From assembly GCA_947631905.1 (NCBI GenBank), contig CANRND010000004.1, positions 1 through 64,000 on the forward strand: 64,000 nucleotides of DNA, written 5' to 3'. Made by a program: the position numbers and the translations under genes. The notes under the pieces are model-generated. The model did not search any database, had not been told where the DNA came from, and saw only the letters and a list, made by a program, of their open reading frames with translations. Origin of the DNA: an uncultured Clostridia bacterium. Lineage in GTDB: Bacteria > Bacillota > Clostridia > Christensenellales > Borkfalkiaceae. This document shows positions 36,863 to 46,052 of this stretch, piece after piece (the stretch's first letter is position 1; each line of letters starts with the position of its first letter).

Positions 36863-37636
36863 ATGAAACAAAAGATTTCGGACTTTTTTTCCGAATGCGC
36901 GCTCTTGCTGCGCTCGCTCTCCCCGCTCGCCTTTTCCCTCTTTCTTCTGTCCGTATTTTCTATGAACCTGCTCGCCAACAAGAGCCTGAATATTCCGCTC
37001 GACTGGCTCGCCCTCGACTGCGGGATCATCGTCTCGTGGGTGGCGTTTTTGTGCATGGACGTTCTCACAAAGCACTACGGTCCGAAAGCGGCGACGATCG
37101 TCTCCGTTGTTGCGATCGTCCTCAACCTGCTTGCCTGTCTCATCCTTTGGCTTGCAAGCCTCATCCCGGGGACGTGGGGCGCGTTTTTCGACTTCGGGGA
37201 ACAGCCAGTTATCAACGAAGCGCTCGATTCGACGTTCGGCGGGACATGGTATGTGCTTCTCGGCTCCACCACGGCGTTTATCGCCTCTGCGATCGTCAAC
37301 AACTTCTCGAATTGGGGGATCGGCAAGCTCTTCAAGAAAAACCCGAACGGATTTCTCGCCTATGCCTGCCGCACCTATCTCTCCACGGCGGTGGGACAGT
37401 TCTGCGACAACCTCATCTTCGCCTTTCTCGTGAGCTATTTCTTCTTCGGCTGGACGCCGTTGCAATGCGTGACCTGCGCGGCAACGGGCATGGTGGCGGA
37501 ACTTCTCGTGGAGGCGGTTTTCTCCCCCATCGGCTACAAAATCTGCAACGTATGGCAAAAACGCGGCGTGGGAAAAGCATACCTCGACTATATCGCCGCG
37601 AAACAGGATGAGATGTCTCGACTACGCTCGACATGA
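36863..37636 (+). CDS. VUT family / YhhQ-like (queuosine precursor transporter family, COG1738-like) membrane protein
   Basis: Multi-TM protein; LALDCGIIVSWVAFLCMDVLTKHYGPKAA...FRxFxAx-like RTYLSTAVGQFCDNLIF. Confidence 0.75.
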   Translation: MKQKISDFFSECALLLRSLSPLAFSLFLLSVFSMNLLANKSLNIPLDWLALDCGIIVSWVAFLCMDVLTKHYGPKAATIVSVVAIVLNLLACLILWLASLIPGTWGAFFDFGEQPVINEALDSTFGGTWYVLLGSTTAFIASAIVNNFSNWGIGKLFKKNPNGFLAYACRTYLSTAVGQFCDNLIFAFLVSYFFFGWTPLQCVTCAATGMVAELLVEAVFSPIGYKICNVWQKRGVGKAYLDYIAAKQDEMSRLRST

Positions 37637-37722
37637 CATCTAAGAATGGTTCGTCGTTTTTCCACTACTTTTAATGTGTCATTTCGACCGTAGCCGCAGG
37701 CGGAGTGGAGAAATCTCACAAT
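37609..37722. repeat. Family A dispersed repeat (gtcatttcgac...ggagtggagaaatctca), two partial copies
   Basis: gatgagatgtctcgactacgctcgacatgac and gtcatttcgaccgtagccgcaggcggagtggagaaatctcaca. Confidence 0.8.
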
Positions 37723-37753
37723 ATTTTAACACAAATGTAAAAGGAGAAACCGC

Positions 37754-38398
37754 ATGAAAATTCTCATTACGGGCGCGAGCGGCGGCATCGGCAGGGCGAT
37801 CGCAAAAAAGTTTCTCTCCGCGGGGCATGAGGTGATTGGGCTGGACATTCTTCCCGCCCCCTTTTCCGAAAAAAATTATACGCACCATGTCTGCGATGTG
37901 ACGGGAGAGCTTCCCGATCTTGAAAATGTGGAAATTCTCGTCAACAACGCGGGCGTGCAGGACAGCGGAAAGGACATTGAAGTGAATTTGAAAGGCGCGA
38001 TCCGCGTCACCGAAAAATATGCGATGCAACCGCATGTGAAGAGCGTGGTGTTCATCGCCTCCGCGAGCGCGACGACGGGCGCGGAGTTCCCCGAATACAC
38101 GGCGAGCAAGGGCGGGCTTATCTCGTACATGAAAAACGTTGCCCTCCGCGTGGCGGGATGGGGCGCGACGGCGAACAGCCTCTCCCCCGGCGGCGTGACG
38201 ACCGCGCTCAACCGCCATGTGATGGAGGACAAAAAAATGTGGGCCGAGATCATGGCGCTCACTCCCTTAAAAAAATGGGCGACCCCCGAAGAGATCGCCG
38301 AATGGACGTATTTTATTGCGGTTGTGAACAAGTCAATGACGGCGCAGGACGTTCTCATCGACAACGGCGAAAGCGCGGACGCAAAATTCATCTGGTGA
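37754..38398 (+). CDS. SDR family oxidoreductase
   Basis: MKILITGASGGIGRAIAKKFL; NNAG; S...Y...K catalytic pattern (ASASATTGAEFPEYTASKG). Confidence 0.9.
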   Translation: MKILITGASGGIGRAIAKKFLSAGHEVIGLDILPAPFSEKNYTHHVCDVTGELPDLENVEILVNNAGVQDSGKDIEVNLKGAIRVTEKYAMQPHVKSVVFIASASATTGAEFPEYTASKGGLISYMKNVALRVAGWGATANSLSPGGVTTALNRHVMEDKKMWAEIMALTPLKKWATPEEIAEWTYFIAVVNKSMTAQDVLIDNGESADAKFIW

Positions 38399-38407
38399 AA
38401 GAAATAA

Positions 38408-38583
38408 TATTGAGATTTCTCCACTCCGCTCACATTTGTTCGCTACGGTACTTCGCGGCAAAGCCGCTCGTGCCGCGCTTAGAGAATAAGAACAGCGCGC
38501 GGGGCGAAATGACAATAGAAAGTCATGTCGCCCCGCGCGCTGTTCTGAAATGTCATCCCGAGCGTAGTCGAGGGATCTCTACC
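38408..38583. repeat. Family A dispersed repeat, snap-back copy with ~24-bp stem
   Basis: gaacagcgcgcggggcgaaatgac (38490-38513) / gtcatgtcgccccgcgcgctgttc (38522-38545), one mismatch; bounded by gagatttctc and gatctctacc. Confidence 0.9.
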
Positions 38584-38597
38584 TTGTTTTTAATAAT

Positions 38598-38757
38598 GTT
38601 GAGATTTCTCCACTCCGCTCATTGCATTCGCTACGGTACTTCGCCTGCGGCTCGTGCCGCCCTTCGACAAAACAGAACAGCGGGCGGTCGAAATGACAAA
38701 TGCGATTATTCTGTCATGTCGAGCCGCCGAGGAACGAGGCGTGCCGAGACATCTCTA
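38598..38757. repeat. Family A dispersed repeat, second adjacent snap-back copy
   Basis: gttgagatttctccactccgctc...gtcgaaatgac...gtcatgtcgagccgcc...gagacatctctacc. Confidence 0.9.
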
Positions 38758-39414
38758 CCCCAAAAACTCCGCCAAAACCTCTTCCGCCGTGCAGACATGC
38801 ACAGTTAGGTCGGGTTTTTCCCCTTGCGACAGACAGACGGAGAGAACATATTGCGCTTCCCCGCTCTCTGCAAAGGGAGATAACGTTCTTTCGGTCAGCC
38901 CGAAAGACAGCACCCGCTCTCCGCTCACTCTGACGCTCCGGACGCGTTCCACTCCCTCGCCGCGGCGCTTTATAATGCTCTCCCGCCTCGTCCAGAGCCG
39001 ATAAAATTCCCGCAAGGGCGCCCCGGAACGGGCGATTTTTTTTTGCTCCGCGGGGGAAAAACAGCGCGCCGCCACCGTTTGAAAGTTGCGTCCGGCAACG
39101 CGCTCCACGTCGATCCCCACGGGGTAGCAGGAAAAGACGGCGGCAACGATCTCCCCCGAGTGGGAGAGGTTGAAACAAAACGCGGGAAGCTCCGCAAAAT
39201 AGGGCTTCCCCTTTTCGCCCCGCGCAAGCGTGACCTCGTTTTGCCCGCGCTTTTTTGCCGCAAGCCGCAAGAGGGCTTCGCCCACCGTTTTCTGCTCCCG
39301 TTGCTCCAAACTCCCGAGACGCTTGATCTCCTCCCGCCGCGCGGGGGGAAATATTGCAAGCGCACGTTCCGCGAGCGCGGGGGAAGCTCCGCAGACGGCG
39401 ATCACGAGCGTCAT
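38755..39414 (-). CDS. 4'-phosphopantetheinyl transferase (Sfp-like)
   Basis: FCFNLSHSGEIVAAVFSCYPVGIDVE...FYRLWTRRESIIKRRGEG. Confidence 0.9.
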   Translation of the reverse strand: MTLVIAVCGASPALAERALAIFPPARREEIKRLGSLEQREQKTVGEALLRLAAKKRGQNEVTLARGEKGKPYFAELPAFCFNLSHSGEIVAAVFSCYPVGIDVERVAGRNFQTVAARCFSPAEQKKIARSGAPLREFYRLWTRRESIIKRRGEGVERVRSVRVSGERVLSFGLTERTLSPFAESGEAQYVLSVCLSQGEKPDLTVHVCTAEEVLAEFLG

Positions 39415-39417
39415 CGG

Positions 39418-40038
39418 TCAGCGGATGAAATTCGTGCGGATACGCGGTTCGTCGGCGGGACGCTTTACGCCGCTCTCTTTGCCCGCTTCCATACATTTGA
39501 GGAGCCACGCCGTCTCGCGGGCAAGGGTGCGCATGGTCTGCAACCCCTCGCCGTCCTCTTTCACTTCCGCGGGCGTATTGCCGTGGACCTGGTTCCAATA
39601 TTGCGAGGAGACAACGGGCATTCTGTTCATCATGAAATATTTGTTGAGACGGTCGAACGCCGCGCTCGCGCCGCCCCTGCGGCAACTGACGACCGCCGCG
39701 CCCGGCTTCCCCGCCATTCTTTTGCCGCCGACGTAGAACAGACGGTCTAAAAACGCCGTGATCTGCCCGCTCGGACCCGCATAATAGACGGGCGAACCGA
39801 CGATGAACGCGTCGAACTCGTCCAAACGGGCAAGAAGCGCATTGACTTTATCCTTGAATACGCACTCCCCATGCTCTCTGCAATAGCCGCAGGCAATGCA
39901 GCCCGCAACGGGCTGTTTGCCGAGCCAGACGATCTCGCTCTCCACGCCCTCTTGTTGGAGGGTATTTGCGATCTCCGTGAGCGCCGTAAAAGTACACCCC
40001 TTTTCGTTGGGGCTTCCGTTCAGCAAGCATACTTTCAT
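39418..40038 (-). CDS. Flavodoxin family / NADPH-dependent FMN reductase-like protein
   Basis: MKVCLLNGSPNEKGCTFTAL; CIACGYCREHGECVFKD; DAFIVGSPVYYAGPSGQ. Confidence 0.88.
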   Translation of the reverse strand: MKVCLLNGSPNEKGCTFTALTEIANTLQQEGVESEIVWLGKQPVAGCIACGYCREHGECVFKDKVNALLARLDEFDAFIVGSPVYYAGPSGQITAFLDRLFYVGGKRMAGKPGAAVVSCRRGGASAAFDRLNKYFMMNRMPVVSSQYWNQVHGNTPAEVKEDGEGLQTMRTLARETAWLLKCMEAGKESGVKRPADEPRIRTNFIR

Positions 40039-40095
40039 CTTTTCACCTCTTGCTCCTATTATAAAACGTCCGCCTTTCCCTGTCAAGAGGGGAAA

Positions 40096-40761
40096 TCACA
40101 CAAACAGGAGCAGGATGGCGGAAAATTGCAGGACGGTACCCGCTAAGTCGAAGAGGTGCCACACGGAGTGGAAATAGCGCACCCGTTTGCCGAACGCAAA
40201 GAAGAGAATACCGCCCGTATAGGCGACCCCGCCCGCAAGCAACAGCCAAAGGGTGAGCGCGGGCATTTTTCCCAGGACGAATGGGATCATGGCGAGCGCC
40301 GCCCAGCCCATGACGAAGTAGAGCGCCATCGAAAGCCCCTTGACGACCTTGTTCTTCATGGCGATGGCGTTCATCGTGACGCCGCCCGCCGCGCAGACCC
40401 ACTCCGCGATCAAGACCCATATCCCGAGCGGCGTAAAGCCCGAGGCGACGACGCACAGCGGAGTGTAAGTTCCCGCAATGAGCAAAAAGATGGTGCAGTG
40501 GTCGAACACGCGGAACACCCCTTTCGCCTTTCCGTTCGGCAAAAAGTGGTAGAGCGCGCTCATGGTGTAGAGAATGATCACGCAGATGCCGAACACGGAT
40601 ATGGCCGCCATATTCGCCGCGGACGGATAGGCGAACACAAGGCCGATCGCCAAAATTCCCAGTCCGATCGCTCCGCCGACGATGTGGGAGACCGCGTTAA
40701 AAATTTCTTCGCCGCGGGTATAGAAAGAACAGAACCCTTTCTTAGCCGATGTCATTTCCAT
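40096..40761 (-). CDS. Hemolysin III / PAQR family membrane protein
   Basis: GEEIFNAVSHIVGGAIG; YHFLP...RVFDHCTIFLLIAGTYTP; YFHSVWHLFDLAGTVLQF. Confidence 0.9.
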   Translation of the reverse strand: MEMTSAKKGFCSFYTRGEEIFNAVSHIVGGAIGLGILAIGLVFAYPSAANMAAISVFGICVIILYTMSALYHFLPNGKAKGVFRVFDHCTIFLLIAGTYTPLCVVASGFTPLGIWVLIAEWVCAAGGVTMNAIAMKNKVVKGLSMALYFVMGWAALAMIPFVLGKMPALTLWLLLAGGVAYTGGILFFAFGKRVRYFHSVWHLFDLAGTVLQFSAILLLFV

Positions 40762-40885
40762 AAAAGTTTCTCCTCTCAACGCTTTTAGTATACCAAATTC
40801 TGCGCCGAAAGGAAACCTACTCGTTGTTCCCCGTACTCTCCTCTTGATTTTCGCAATTCTCCCCCGAAATTGCCCGCTCTACCCA

Positions 40886-40926
40886 AAAAAAATCGGCTCT
40901 ACCGTGAGTAGAACCGACGTTTTGGG
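40886..40926 (-). terminator. Rho-independent terminator
   Basis: Minus strand aaaacgtcggttctactcacggtagagccgatttttttt. Confidence 0.75.
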
Positions 40927-40927
40927 G

Positions 40928-41194
40928 CTATTTCCAGAAGAGATACCAGCAAACGAGTACGGCGATTGCAATGACCATGCCGACCGAAAACGTGATGATC
41001 TTGATCTTTTTGATCTGCTTATCGGTGAGCGGCGTGTAGCCCTTCGGTTTGAGCTTTTGCTTGCAGCGGGGACACTCCGTCATGTGATCGAGGACCTCCG
41101 CCCCGCAGTTGGGGCAAAGCACCGTATGCTCTTCGAGATATTTTTGTCTTTTTTCTTCGCGGTCCTCATAGACCGTCGTCCTTTTGTTTTTCAT
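40928..41194 (-). CDS. Small zinc-ribbon membrane protein
   Basis: VLCPNCGAEVLDHMTECPRCKQKLK followed by one TM helix. Confidence 0.75.
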   Translation of the reverse strand: MKNKRTTVYEDREEKRQKYLEEHTVLCPNCGAEVLDHMTECPRCKQKLKPKGYTPLTDKQIKKIKIITFSVGMVIAIAVLVCWYLFWK

Positions 41195-41349
41195 AGATAC
41201 CTCATTAAATGGAAAGTAAGGCCTTAACCTGTCAAGTCGCCATTCCCAAATGTCATATCGCCGCGCGCTGTTCTGTTTGCCCCTTGCTGTCCCTGAAAGG
41301 GAAATACCCCCTCCCCTACCCCTCCCCCGCTAACGCGAGGGCGGGCAAG

Positions 41350-41534
41350 AATAGCCGTTCCCAATTACTGCGCGTTGGAAAACCACGCTTCTTCGCTGCG
41401 CGACACAATTTGTCGCATACCTGCCCTTATTGTCTGCACAAGGCAGACTGTTCGCGGGCGATAGCGCTATATGAAATCCGAGGACTCACCCCTCACGGAA
41501 AAAGATTTTGCGAAGCAAAAGATTTTTCGTGAAC
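41350..41534 (-). repeat. Family B structured repeat, copy B1
   Basis: Terminal hairpin cacggaaaaagattttgcgaagcaaaagatttttcgtg (41494-41531); core gacacaatttgtcgcatacctgcccttattgtc homologous to copies B2-B4. Confidence 0.75.
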
Positions 41535-41536
41535 CC

Positions 41537-43999
41537 TCACTCCACGCTTTTCAGCGACTCCGTCATGCTGATACGGGAGATGGACAGCCCGAACACGATG
41601 TTGATAAACACCGCCGTTCCCAGCGCCACCGCGACCGAAAGGATGTACGAAACGGGCTTTATGGCATAGACAAACGCCATCGTCGCCATTTCATTGAGCT
41701 TCATCACGAGGTACATGAGCGGATAGCCGAAAAGCGCCCCGCAAGCAGTGCCGATGAGGGTGAGGAGTAAAATTTCCACGATGAGCGCGAAACTCACCTG
41801 GAAGTGGGTAAAGCCCAGCACTTTCAGCGTGGCCATGTCGCGCGTGCGCTCCTTGACGTTGAGGAGCGACAAATTATACAGCACCACCACGGAGAGCAGA
41901 ATGGCAAACACCATGAGCGTGTATTTCATGGCGTTGGTCGAGGAGATCAGGTTCTCGATCTCCGCGCGGCGGTCCCCCATCGTCTTTGCCGTTCCCGTGC
42001 CGTTTACCTCGTTGAGCAGATCGCGCACCTCGTCGGGAGAATCCGTCTGCACCCAGACGTTCTCCTGGTAGTAACAGTCGTCCGCAAAATTGTTCTCCGT
42101 CGTGAAAAATCCGTTCCACGTCGAAGTGGGAACGACGTCCTCGATGGTGTATTCCGCGATGCAGGAGCCGAGCGCAAAGGTGAACGTATCCCCTTTCTCC
42201 ACGCCGAGGACTTCCGCCGTGATCCTGCTCATCGTGCTTCCGCCCGCAGTGATCCCGCTCATCACCGATCCCTCGGGAATGACGTACACGGAAATATCCT
42301 TGTTCTGTTTCGGCGTGCGGGCGGTCGCCACATAGATGCGCACCCGCTCGTACGTTCCGATCTTTCCCGACGACTTCATCTCGTCGAGCGCGGAAAAGAA
42401 CTCTTCCTCCTGCGCCGCCGTATAGGGACTTGTCACGTCGTAATGGCAAAGCACGCCGTAGTCGTTTTCCACCGAGTTCGTCATCGTGTCGCCGATGCCG
42501 AAACTCGTGACGAGAAGCGCCGCGCACCCCATAACGCCGATGACCGTCATGAGCGATCTGCCCCAGTTGATGCGGATATTGCGGATCGCCATGCGGCAGG
42601 AAAGAAGCAGATGCCTCGATTCCTTGCTCCGCCCCGTGCCGCGCTTTACTTTCGGCGTATAGCGGATCTGTTTGGGCCGCATGCACTCCGCGGGATTTTC
42701 TTTCATCACCGAGCGCGCCGCCCACACGCCGATGAGCAGGGACAGCAGGCAGACGACCGCCGTCATGCCGAACGTCCACGGCATACTGTAAACGGTGCCG
42801 ACGATCTTGGGCATGGAGAAGATGAGGCCGTATTTCACCGTCATGACGGCGGGGACGATGAGCGGCCCGATGACCGCCCCGAGAACACAGCCGAAAAAGG
42901 TGACGGCGGCGCTCATAAAGGCATAGTGGAACACGATCCTGCCGTTCGTCATGCCGAGCGCCTTAAAGGTTCCGATGTTGATCCGCTCGCGCAGAACGAG
43001 GCGGCTGATGCTCGTCATGATCACCAGAATGGAGACGAGGAAGAAGATGACGGGGAAGATGTAGAGCATGTTCTTGCTCTGTTCCACCTCGTTGTCGAGG
43101 ATCACAACCGATTCCATTGTGTCACGGTCGTAGACGAACAGCAGATTGCTCTCCTCTTTCGCCGCAAAGTGCGCGCGGATGTCCTCTTTCATCTCCGAAA
43201 AATTTTCACAAGAGAGGAGAGCCTGGTTGCGGCACTTTTCCACCGTTTCCCGCACCTTGTCGCTCACTTTTGTCTCGGTCACGATACTCGCAAAGAGCGC
43301 GTTCTCCATCGGGAGCCGCGCAACGACTTCGTCCGCGATCGCCTCCACGACAACGTCGGTCGAAAGAAATACGGGGGAGTTGGAATAGATGTTCACGCCC
43401 TCCACCGAGTGCATGAGACCCGTGATTACAAAAGAATACAGATAGGGGATCTCGATTTTGAAGTCTTTGAGTTCGGGTACGAGCGTGCCATAGGCGGAAA
43501 GTTGCTCCGAGAGCGTTTCCCCCGCCGCCGCGGCAAATTCACGGAACGCGGTAAATTCCACGTTGAGCGTATCGCCCACATGGTAGTTGTAAAGATCGGC
43601 AACCGTCTTATCAATGAGAACGCCCCGCTCTCCCTCGACGATGTAGGGGCGGTTGATCTCGCCGTCCGAGACGAAGATCTTTGCGATGTTGTGTACGCTG
43701 TCGTCCCCCGTTTTGGCGAACTCGCCGTCCGAATAGATACGGTATTCGAGCCGCTCTGCCCCGAGGCCTTCAAGATAGTCCCCGTCGCCGTCCTCAAACG
43801 CCGTCGTCTGCACGATGAGGTCGGCGAGGTTGGACTCTTCGAGATAGCGGTCCGAGCGCACGCGGAGGGTCTGCGTATTGGAAATGAAGCCCAAAAACAG
43901 CGTGACGGCGAGCGCGGTGATCATGAACATGGAGAGGTATTGGAACCAGTTCCGGAACAGCTCGCGCACCATGAGTTTGAGCATGAGCCTGTTTACCAC
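41537..43999 (-). CDS. FtsX-like ABC transporter permease
   Basis: Two MacB/FtsX-like TM blocks, e.g. VLYNLSLLNVKERTRDMATLKVLGFTHFQV; SILVIMTSISRLVLRERINIGTFKALGMTNGRI. Confidence 0.92.
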   Translation of the reverse strand: MVNRLMLKLMVRELFRNWFQYLSMFMITALAVTLFLGFISNTQTLRVRSDRYLEESNLADLIVQTTAFEDGDGDYLEGLGAERLEYRIYSDGEFAKTGDDSVHNIAKIFVSDGEINRPYIVEGERGVLIDKTVADLYNYHVGDTLNVEFTAFREFAAAAGETLSEQLSAYGTLVPELKDFKIEIPYLYSFVITGLMHSVEGVNIYSNSPVFLSTDVVVEAIADEVVARLPMENALFASIVTETKVSDKVRETVEKCRNQALLSCENFSEMKEDIRAHFAAKEESNLLFVYDRDTMESVVILDNEVEQSKNMLYIFPVIFFLVSILVIMTSISRLVLRERINIGTFKALGMTNGRIVFHYAFMSAAVTFFGCVLGAVIGPLIVPAVMTVKYGLIFSMPKIVGTVYSMPWTFGMTAVVCLLSLLIGVWAARSVMKENPAECMRPKQIRYTPKVKRGTGRSKESRHLLLSCRMAIRNIRINWGRSLMTVIGVMGCAALLVTSFGIGDTMTNSVENDYGVLCHYDVTSPYTAAQEEEFFSALDEMKSSGKIGTYERVRIYVATARTPKQNKDISVYVIPEGSVMSGITAGGSTMSRITAEVLGVEKGDTFTFALGSCIAEYTIEDVVPTSTWNGFFTTENNFADDCYYQENVWVQTDSPDEVRDLLNEVNGTGTAKTMGDRRAEIENLISSTNAMKYTLMVFAILLSVVVLYNLSLLNVKERTRDMATLKVLGFTHFQVSFALIVEILLLTLIGTACGALFGYPLMYLVMKLNEMATMAFVYAIKPVSYILSVAVALGTAVFINIVFGLSISRISMTESLKSVE

Positions 44000-44697
44000 T
44001 CTATTTCACCTGCCTCGACGGGATGTTCGTTTAAAACGTTACTCACGACCTTTCCGTCCGAAAGGGCGATGACGCGGTCGGCGACCTGCGCGAGCTTCGC
44101 ATTGTGGGTGACGACGATGACCGTGGTGCCGTATTCGTTTTTCAGCTCCCGCAAAAGGGCGACGATCTTCCGCCCTGTTTTGGAGTCGAGCGCGCCCGTC
44201 GGCTCGTCGCAGAGGAGCAGGGGCGGCTTTTTCACGATGGCGCGCGCAATGGCGACGCGCTGCTGCTCGCCGCCCGAAAGCTGTGCGGGGAAGTTGTTAC
44301 CCCGCTCCGAAAGCCCCACCTTTTCAAGCGCGGCGTTCTCCTCCATGCTTCCCGCGCAACGGGCGATGGCGACGTTCTCCCGCGCCGTTAAATTGGGCAT
44401 GAGATTATAGAATTGAAAGACAAACCCGATGTCGCGGCGGCGGTAGGAGACGAGCTGTTTTGCGGTATAGGCGGTGACGTCCTTGCCGAAGACGAACACG
44501 CTGCCGCTGTCCGCCCTGTCCATCCCGCCCAAAATATTGAGGAGCGTGCTTTTCCCCGAACCGCTCGGCCCGAGGATCACGGTAAACTCGCCCGCGTTGA
44601 TTTCAAAAGAGACTCCGTCCAGCGCTTTGACCTCGCGCCGTCCGTTTCCGTAAGTCTTTTTCAGATCGGCGATCCGCAAACCTTCCATTTTTTTCAC
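43993..44697 (-). CDS. ABC transporter ATP-binding protein (LolD/MacB-type)
   Basis: GPSGSGKST, LSGGEQQRVAIARA, LLLCDEPTGALDS. Confidence 0.95.
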   Translation of the reverse strand: MKKMEGLRIADLKKTYGNGRREVKALDGVSFEINAGEFTVILGPSGSGKSTLLNILGGMDRADSGSVFVFGKDVTAYTAKQLVSYRRRDIGFVFQFYNLMPNLTARENVAIARCAGSMEENAALEKVGLSERGNNFPAQLSGGEQQRVAIARAIVKKPPLLLCDEPTGALDSKTGRKIVALLRELKNEYGTTVIVVTHNAKLAQVADRVIALSDGKVVSNVLNEHPVEAGEIEW

Positions 44698-44795
44698 CCT
44701 TGACTTTAACCTGCTTCTATTATACCACGCGCGGCTTTTTTTGGCAAGCGGCGGGCTATCATCATCTCTTATGACGTTTGTAAAGGTTTTGTGAA

Positions 44796-44830
44796 AAACC
44801 GTCGGGCAACAACTGCCCGACGGCGGAAAA
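44796..44830 (-). terminator. Rho-independent terminator downstream of dnaJ
   Basis: ccgtcgggcaacaactgcccgacgg hairpin, T-run on minus strand. Confidence 0.7.
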
Positions 44831-44835
44831 CGATC

Positions 44836-45963
44836 TCAATAGGGATCCTTGCCGTAGAGCGCAGACACGTTGTCCGCGAACTTTTTGGCCTTTTCGTACT
44901 GTTTGATCTCGAACGAAGCGGCGTCTTCGAGCTTTTTTTTCTGCTCTTTGGTGAGCTTTGTCGGCACTTCGACGAACACTTTGAGATAGAGATTTCCCGT
45001 ACCGTTGCGCGTTTTAAGCCCCTTGCCGCGCACTGTGAACGTTGTGCCGCTTTGCGTTCCCTCGGGAATGGTGTAATCGAACGTATCGTCGATCTCGGGG
45101 ACTTTCACCGTGCCGCCGAGCGCCGCCACCGTAAAGGGAACGGGCAGATCGAGATACAGGTCGTTTTTTTCGCGGCGGAACAGCTTGTGCGGCTCTACGC
45201 GGAATACGACGATGAGATCGCCTGCCGCCGCGCCGTTTTCCCCCGCCTGCCCGAAGCCGCGCTTGCGGATGTAAGAGTTGGTATCCACGCCTGCGGGAAT
45301 GTTCAAGGAGACGGTGGTCTCTTTGCGGAGGAAGCCCTTGCCCTTGCAATCGGGACACTTTTCGGTGATGATCTTGCCCGTGCCGCCGCAATCGGGACAG
45401 TTCCCCACGCGCACCGTTCTGCCGAACAGAGTATCCTGCGTGTAGCGCAACTGTCCTCTGCCGCCGCATTTCGTACAAGTCTTGTAGGCGGAACCGTTCT
45501 TCGCGCCCGTACCCTTGCATGCCGCGCAGGGTTCGTTGCGGAAATAGGTGAGAGGCTTGACGCATCCCTTTGCGGCGTCCATGAAAGAGAGCTTCATCTC
45601 GATCTGGATGTCGTCGCCCGTGTCGTCCCTGTGCGCGGCGCCGCCGCCGAACCCGAACATGGAGCTGAAAAACTCTCCGAGGTCCCCCATGCCGCCGAAA
45701 TCCGCGCCGAAACCGCCCATGCCGCCCATGCCGCCCATGCCGGGATGTTCGAGTTCATAGTCGTATGCGGCGCGCTTCTGCTTGTCGGAGAGGGTCTCGT
45801 TCGCTTCGTTGATCTCCTTGAATTTCTCCGCCGCGGCTGCGTCGCCGGGGTGAAGGTCGGGGTGATACTGCTTTGCGAGTTTGCGGTACGCCGCTTTGAT
45901 CTCATCCTCGGTCGCGTCTTTTTTGACCCCGAGAATGTCGTAATAATTCTTCTTGTCTGCCAT
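44836..45963 (-). CDS. dnaJ: Chaperone DnaJ
   Basis: [31 protein letters not shown]; four CxxCxGxG-type zinc motifs. Confidence 0.97.
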   Translation of the reverse strand: MADKKNYYDILGVKKDATEDEIKAAYRKLAKQYHPDLHPGDAAAAEKFKEINEANETLSDKQKRAAYDYELEHPGMGGMGGMGGFGADFGGMGDLGEFFSSMFGFGGGAAHRDDTGDDIQIEMKLSFMDAAKGCVKPLTYFRNEPCAACKGTGAKNGSAYKTCTKCGGRGQLRYTQDTLFGRTVRVGNCPDCGGTGKIITEKCPDCKGKGFLRKETTVSLNIPAGVDTNSYIRKRGFGQAGENGAAAGDLIVVFRVEPHKLFRREKNDLYLDLPVPFTVAALGGTVKVPEIDDTFDYTIPEGTQSGTTFTVRGKGLKTRNGTGNLYLKVFVEVPTKLTKEQKKKLEDAASFEIKQYEKAKKFADNVSALYGKDPY

Positions 45964-45979
45964 AAAACAAAAATTGCCT

Positions 45980-46010
45980 CGCCCGCCCGCGCGTCAAGCG
46001 CGGGCGGGCG
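45980..46010 (-). promoter_or_regulatory. 13-bp perfect hairpin in dnaK-dnaJ intergenic spacer (attenuator-like)
   Basis: CGCCCGCCCGCGC-GTCAA-GCGCGGGCGGGCG; followed on minus strand by aggcaatttttgttttATG. Confidence 0.6.
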
Positions 46011-46052
46011 GAGTTTCTCCGATAAAAATGGATGTGCCGTTAACTCAGGCTT

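Noticed and set aside
38755-39414. NRPS/PKS biosynthetic cluster suggested by the Sfp-like PPTase
   Set aside because: No synthetase, acyl carrier protein or tailoring set in the neighbourhood; PPTase could simply serve fatty-acid ACP.
41804-44410. 868-aa plus-strand ORF
   Set aside because: Antisense to the ABC permease/ATPase genes; His/Arg-rich sequence without motifs.
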